This document shows, one piece after another, positions 49,988-52,222 of a stretch of DNA of 52,222 nt (position 1 is its first letter; every line of letters begins with the position of its first letter). The notes under the pieces are model-generated. The model saw only the letters and a list, made by a program, of their open reading frames with translations, was not told the DNA's origin and searched no databases. The stretch covers positions 1 to 52,222 of the forward strand of contig NZ_JAJJZG010000020.1 of assembly GCF_021028995.1 (NCBI RefSeq), read 5' to 3'. Both the position numbers and the translations under genes were made by a program. Origin of the DNA: Halobacterium sp. KA-4. Lineage in GTDB: Archaea; Halobacteriota; Halobacteria; Halobacteriales; Halobacteriaceae.

Positions 49988-50344
49988 ATGACGCGGGTCG
50001 AGAAGGACGAGGACCGGGAAGAGCGCATCAAGATGCGGATCATCGTCGATACTTACAGCCCTGAAGAGCAAGCGTGGGGATGGTACGCGTATCTGGACGA
50101 CACGATGGACTTCGCGTTCGAAGCACGCTGTGTCACCGAGCGAGAGGAGTCACCCCTAGAGGAAGGCGAAACAGTACGCGTAGTTGGGATGTCCCCGACA
50201 GATCCGACTCTCAGCCAGATGTTCGTGACGATAGAGTGGATGGACAGAGAACTTGGCGTGCCACTGGAGCAACTGGAGTCGATCGAAGCCAGTAGTAACA
50301 CGGACCAAGCGATCGCAGACTGGCAGTACTGGCTCGATCGCTGA
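49988..50344 (+). CDS. CcbP-like calcium-binding protein
   Basis: This 118-residue acidic protein has the CcbP-family pattern: WGWYAYLDDTMDFAFEARCV (about 31-50), then a SPLEEGETVRVVGMS strand, MFVTIEWMDRELGVPLEQLE and the C-terminal AIADWQYWLDR. CcbP proteins bind calcium and were described in cyanobacteria; here the ligand is inferred. The ATG at 49988 is used; an internal ATG at 50033 is possible. It stands alone between the remnant at 49832 and xpb. Confidence 0.65.
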   Translation: MTRVEKDEDREERIKMRIIVDTYSPEEQAWGWYAYLDDTMDFAFEARCVTEREESPLEEGETVRVVGMSPTDPTLSQMFVTIEWMDRELGVPLEQLESIEASSNTDQAIADWQYWLDR

Positions 50345-50463
50345 CAACCGTAACTCCGGAACAATAGAACCACCCGCATCCGCAGAAGGACGGACCTACG
50401 CCTCCATGGAACTCGAGGAACCCACATATTGAATCCGGTCGGGGATCTCTGTACCAACATCGA

Positions 50464-51876
50464 ATGCGAATCGAATTCGACGACGGCACGCTCCTGCTCC
50501 GTAATGCTCCCGACGATGTGCCCTATGCGGAGTGGGACGACCGCGTCGACGAGTACCGCACCCAAGCGTATCGATATCGATCCCTGCTCGAATGGGCCGG
50601 CAAGTGGACGGACGGAAACGAGCAGGCAACGTTACAAGAGGGCTTCGCTCACACTCTCGAAGACGCCGCCCGTGCCTATCCCGATCTCGATCTCACGCCA
50701 GCGCTCCACATCGAACCGCGCGACTACCAGCAGGCCGCACTCAACGCCTGGATCGACTACGATCGGCGAGGGAGTGTCGTACTCCCCACGGGCAGCGGGA
50801 AGACGTTCCTCGGGCTGCAGGCCATCGCCGACGCTGGCGTCAGTACGCTCGTCGTGACGCCGACGATTGACCTGATGAACCAGTGGCACGCCACGCTCAC
50901 CAACGCCTTCGGCGACCAACTCACGGAACCGGTCGGCGTCCTCGGCGGCGGCAGCCACGACGTCACCGCGATCACCGTCACCACCTACGACAGCGCCTAC
51001 CGCTACGTCAACGAGTACGGCGACCGGTTCGGCCTGCTCGTCGTCGACGAGGAACACCACCTACCGGCCCCGACCTACCGGCAGATCCCCGAGATGATGA
51101 TCGCGCCGTACCGCCTCGGCCTGACCGCCACGTACGAGCGGCCCGACGGCAAGCACGAACTCCTCGAGGAGCTCCTCGGCCCGGTCGTCTACCGCGAGGA
51201 GGTCGACGAACTCGCCGGTGAATATCTCAGCGAGTACGAAACGATCCACATGTCGGTCGATCTCACGGCCGACGAGCGCGAGCAGTACGACGAAGAGTAT
51301 CAGATCTATCGGGACTACGTCGACAGCCACGAGTTCGACCTCTGGAAAGAGGACGGCTACCAGGAGTTCCTCAAGCGCACGTCCTACGATCCACAGGGCC
51401 GGCGGGCGCTCATCGCCAAGCAACGGGCCGAACGAATCGCCCGAACAGCGGAGAAGAAACTCGACACGCTCGACAATCTCATCAAGCGCCATCACGACGA
51501 CCGCGCGATTATCTTCACCGCCAACAACGACTTCGCCTACGACATTTCTCGGGAGTTCATCGTCCCCTGCATCACCCACCAGACCAAGACCGACGAACGC
51601 ACCGAGATCCTCGAGCGGTTCCAGACCGGCGAATACTCGATGCTCGTGACCTCGCAGGTCCTCGACGAGGGGATCGATGTCCCGGCGGCAAACGTTGGGA
51701 TCATCCTCTCGGGGAGCGCCTCAAAACGCCAGTACGCACAACGGCTCGGCCGCATTCTTCGACCGACGGACAACCGCCAGCCCGCCCGTCTCTACGAAAT
51801 CATCACCGAGGATACGATAGAGACCTACGTTTCGCAACGCCGCCGGGAGGGGGTGAGTGCCAGTGCTGACAGCTGA
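50464..51876 (+). CDS. XPB/Rad25-like DNA helicase
   Basis: This 470-residue superfamily 2 helicase shows Q-motif-like LHIEPRDYQQAALNAWIDYD (about 80-99), Walker A VVLPTGSGKTFLGLQAI, the DEEHH motif II (LLVVDEEHHLPAPTYRQI, about 192-209) and motif V/VI LDEGIDVPAANVGIILSG with YAQRLGRILRPT. Archaeal XPB works with the nuclease Bax1 in DNA unwinding and incision, a repair or defence-related activity. Bax1 begins within its last codons, as is usual for the pair. The helicase is intact but its partner is truncated by the ISH3-like element, so the pair is broken. Confidence 0.85.
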   Translation: MRIEFDDGTLLLRNAPDDVPYAEWDDRVDEYRTQAYRYRSLLEWAGKWTDGNEQATLQEGFAHTLEDAARAYPDLDLTPALHIEPRDYQQAALNAWIDYDRRGSVVLPTGSGKTFLGLQAIADAGVSTLVVTPTIDLMNQWHATLTNAFGDQLTEPVGVLGGGSHDVTAITVTTYDSAYRYVNEYGDRFGLLVVDEEHHLPAPTYRQIPEMMIAPYRLGLTATYERPDGKHELLEELLGPVVYREEVDELAGEYLSEYETIHMSVDLTADEREQYDEEYQIYRDYVDSHEFDLWKEDGYQEFLKRTSYDPQGRRALIAKQRAERIARTAEKKLDTLDNLIKRHHDDRAIIFTANNDFAYDISREFIVPCITHQTKTDERTEILERFQTGEYSMLVTSQVLDEGIDVPAANVGIILSGSASKRQYAQRLGRILRPTDNRQPARLYEIITEDTIETYVSQRRREGVSASADS

Positions 51877-52095
51877 CCTCGCTCGCTCGCGAACGACCGA
51901 CGAGACGATCACGCCGCTGTTCATCGATCCCGACGAGGAGCGCTACCGACAGACCGCGCGAGAACTCATCCAGCTGTTTGAGAACCACCTTGGCGAGCCG
52001 AAAGGGGACCTCGAGGACGCGATTGACGAGCTGACCGTCGCAGATACCGACTACAAGATCGTTCAGGGACTCGCAAAACTCCTCAAAGACGAGTG
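51863..52095 (+). pseudogene. bax1: bax1 (DUF790), truncated by ISH3-like element
   Basis: The N-terminus (GTG at 51863, MLTADLARSRTTDETITPLF) continues with PDEERYRQTARELIQLFENH, the start typical of Bax1/DUF790 proteins. These are normally several hundred residues long with a C-terminal PD-(D/E)xK nuclease domain. Only about 78 residues remain before the IS junction at 52096. The frame then reads the IS end and stops at 52123 with QYITKPVS. The nuclease domain is missing from this copy. An in-frame GTG at 51857 is an alternative start. It overlaps the xpb gene by 14 nt. Confidence 0.8.
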
Positions 52096-52222
52096 TCAGT
52101 ACATCACAAAGCCGGTTAGTTAGAACGTCTGCTTGCTGAGGATGTGCACTCCAACAAGCAAGCAGACAGTGAAATCCACGAGGACCAGCTCCTTAACTTC
52201 CTCGTCAACCGACTTGACGAGG
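52096..52222 (+). mobile_element. ISH3-like insertion sequence, 5' part (right copy, inverted relative to left copy)
   Basis: It begins TCAGTACATCACAAAGCCGG and is nearly identical to the left copy over its first ~45 bp before diverging. The orientation is opposite to the left copy, so the 51.7-kb interval is bounded by inverted elements whose 5' ends face inward. The rest lies outside the window. Confidence 0.8.
52144..52222 (+). CDS. ISH3-family transposase, N-terminus (right copy)
   Basis: GTG at 52144 starts VHSNKQADSEIHEDQLLNFL and runs off the window edge. It aligns with the left copy (VSKTQQADDEIHEDQLLNFL). The codons after NFLVN again contain the CTTCCTCGTCAA/TTGACGAGG stem, with loop CCGAC instead of CGCTC. 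The ATG at 52142 is in a different frame and is not the start. Confidence 0.75.
   Translation, partial: MHSNKQADSEIHEDQLLNFLVNRLDE

Overview
The window looks like part of a haloarchaeal (Halobacteria) megaplasmid or genomic island. The evidence is the very acidic Asp/Glu-rich proteins, many leaderless genes with an A/T-rich TATA-type element about 27 bp before the start codon, halobacterial insertion sequences (ISH3, IS6, IS1595, IS4 types), Bat-type and TrmB-type regulators, and an XPB/Bax1 gene pair. I see no replication initiator (Orc1/Cdc6 or RepH), rRNA, tRNA or CRISPR array. No database search was run; family names come from motifs and recollection of the families.

Layout. Both edges are inverted copies of an ISH3-like element (1-377 and 52096-52222, both cut by the window), each of which truncates a gene: an integrase N-terminus on the left and bax1 on the right. 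Next to the left copy come a HEPN/MNT toxin-antitoxin pair, an intact IS6-type element and a winged-helix regulator. A partition module follows (parA plus a small acidic partner, 3593-4925), flanked by CTATTC/GAATAG iterons with 9-bp phasing. From 5500 to about 36066 the window is a defence-rich island: McrBC-like genes; accessory genes including a DUF6610/TGT-like protein, a TrmB regulator coupled to a YwgA-like protein and a HEPN protein; then a DUF1156 DNA methyltransferase, a DUF6338 membrane protein, a second YwgA-like protein, a DUF499 ATPase, a small protein with a possible Mu gpF-like tail, a SNF2 helicase with a coiled-coil/zinc-ribbon partner, an AddAB-like helicase-nuclease pair, and a membrane protein with its partner. 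The methyltransferase, DUF499 ATPase and helicase combination matches what is called an anti-phage Hma-type (helicase, methylase, ATPase) set.

From 36267 rightward: an IS4-type transposase; a sulfur module (rhodanese, Bat-like regulator, YeiH-type exporter and a 43-residue membrane protein) that shares a TTGTCG/CGACAA operator-like element; a tyrosine recombinase; and a second partition module (43625-44991) behind more than 20 8-bp GA(A/G)TCANT iterons. The right end holds cargo genes (ArsR-like regulator, deoxyribosyltransferase-like protein, pRiA4b ORF-3-like protein, zinc-finger/TPR protein, CcbP-like protein) and xpb-bax1.

How it fits together. Two unrelated ParA/iteron systems on one segment suggest a fused or composite replicon carrying stacked defence systems. 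The most unusual sequence-level observations are the strictly phased iterons, one set of which runs into the parA coding sequence, and a series of long perfect inverted repeats inside the transposase genes of three different IS types.
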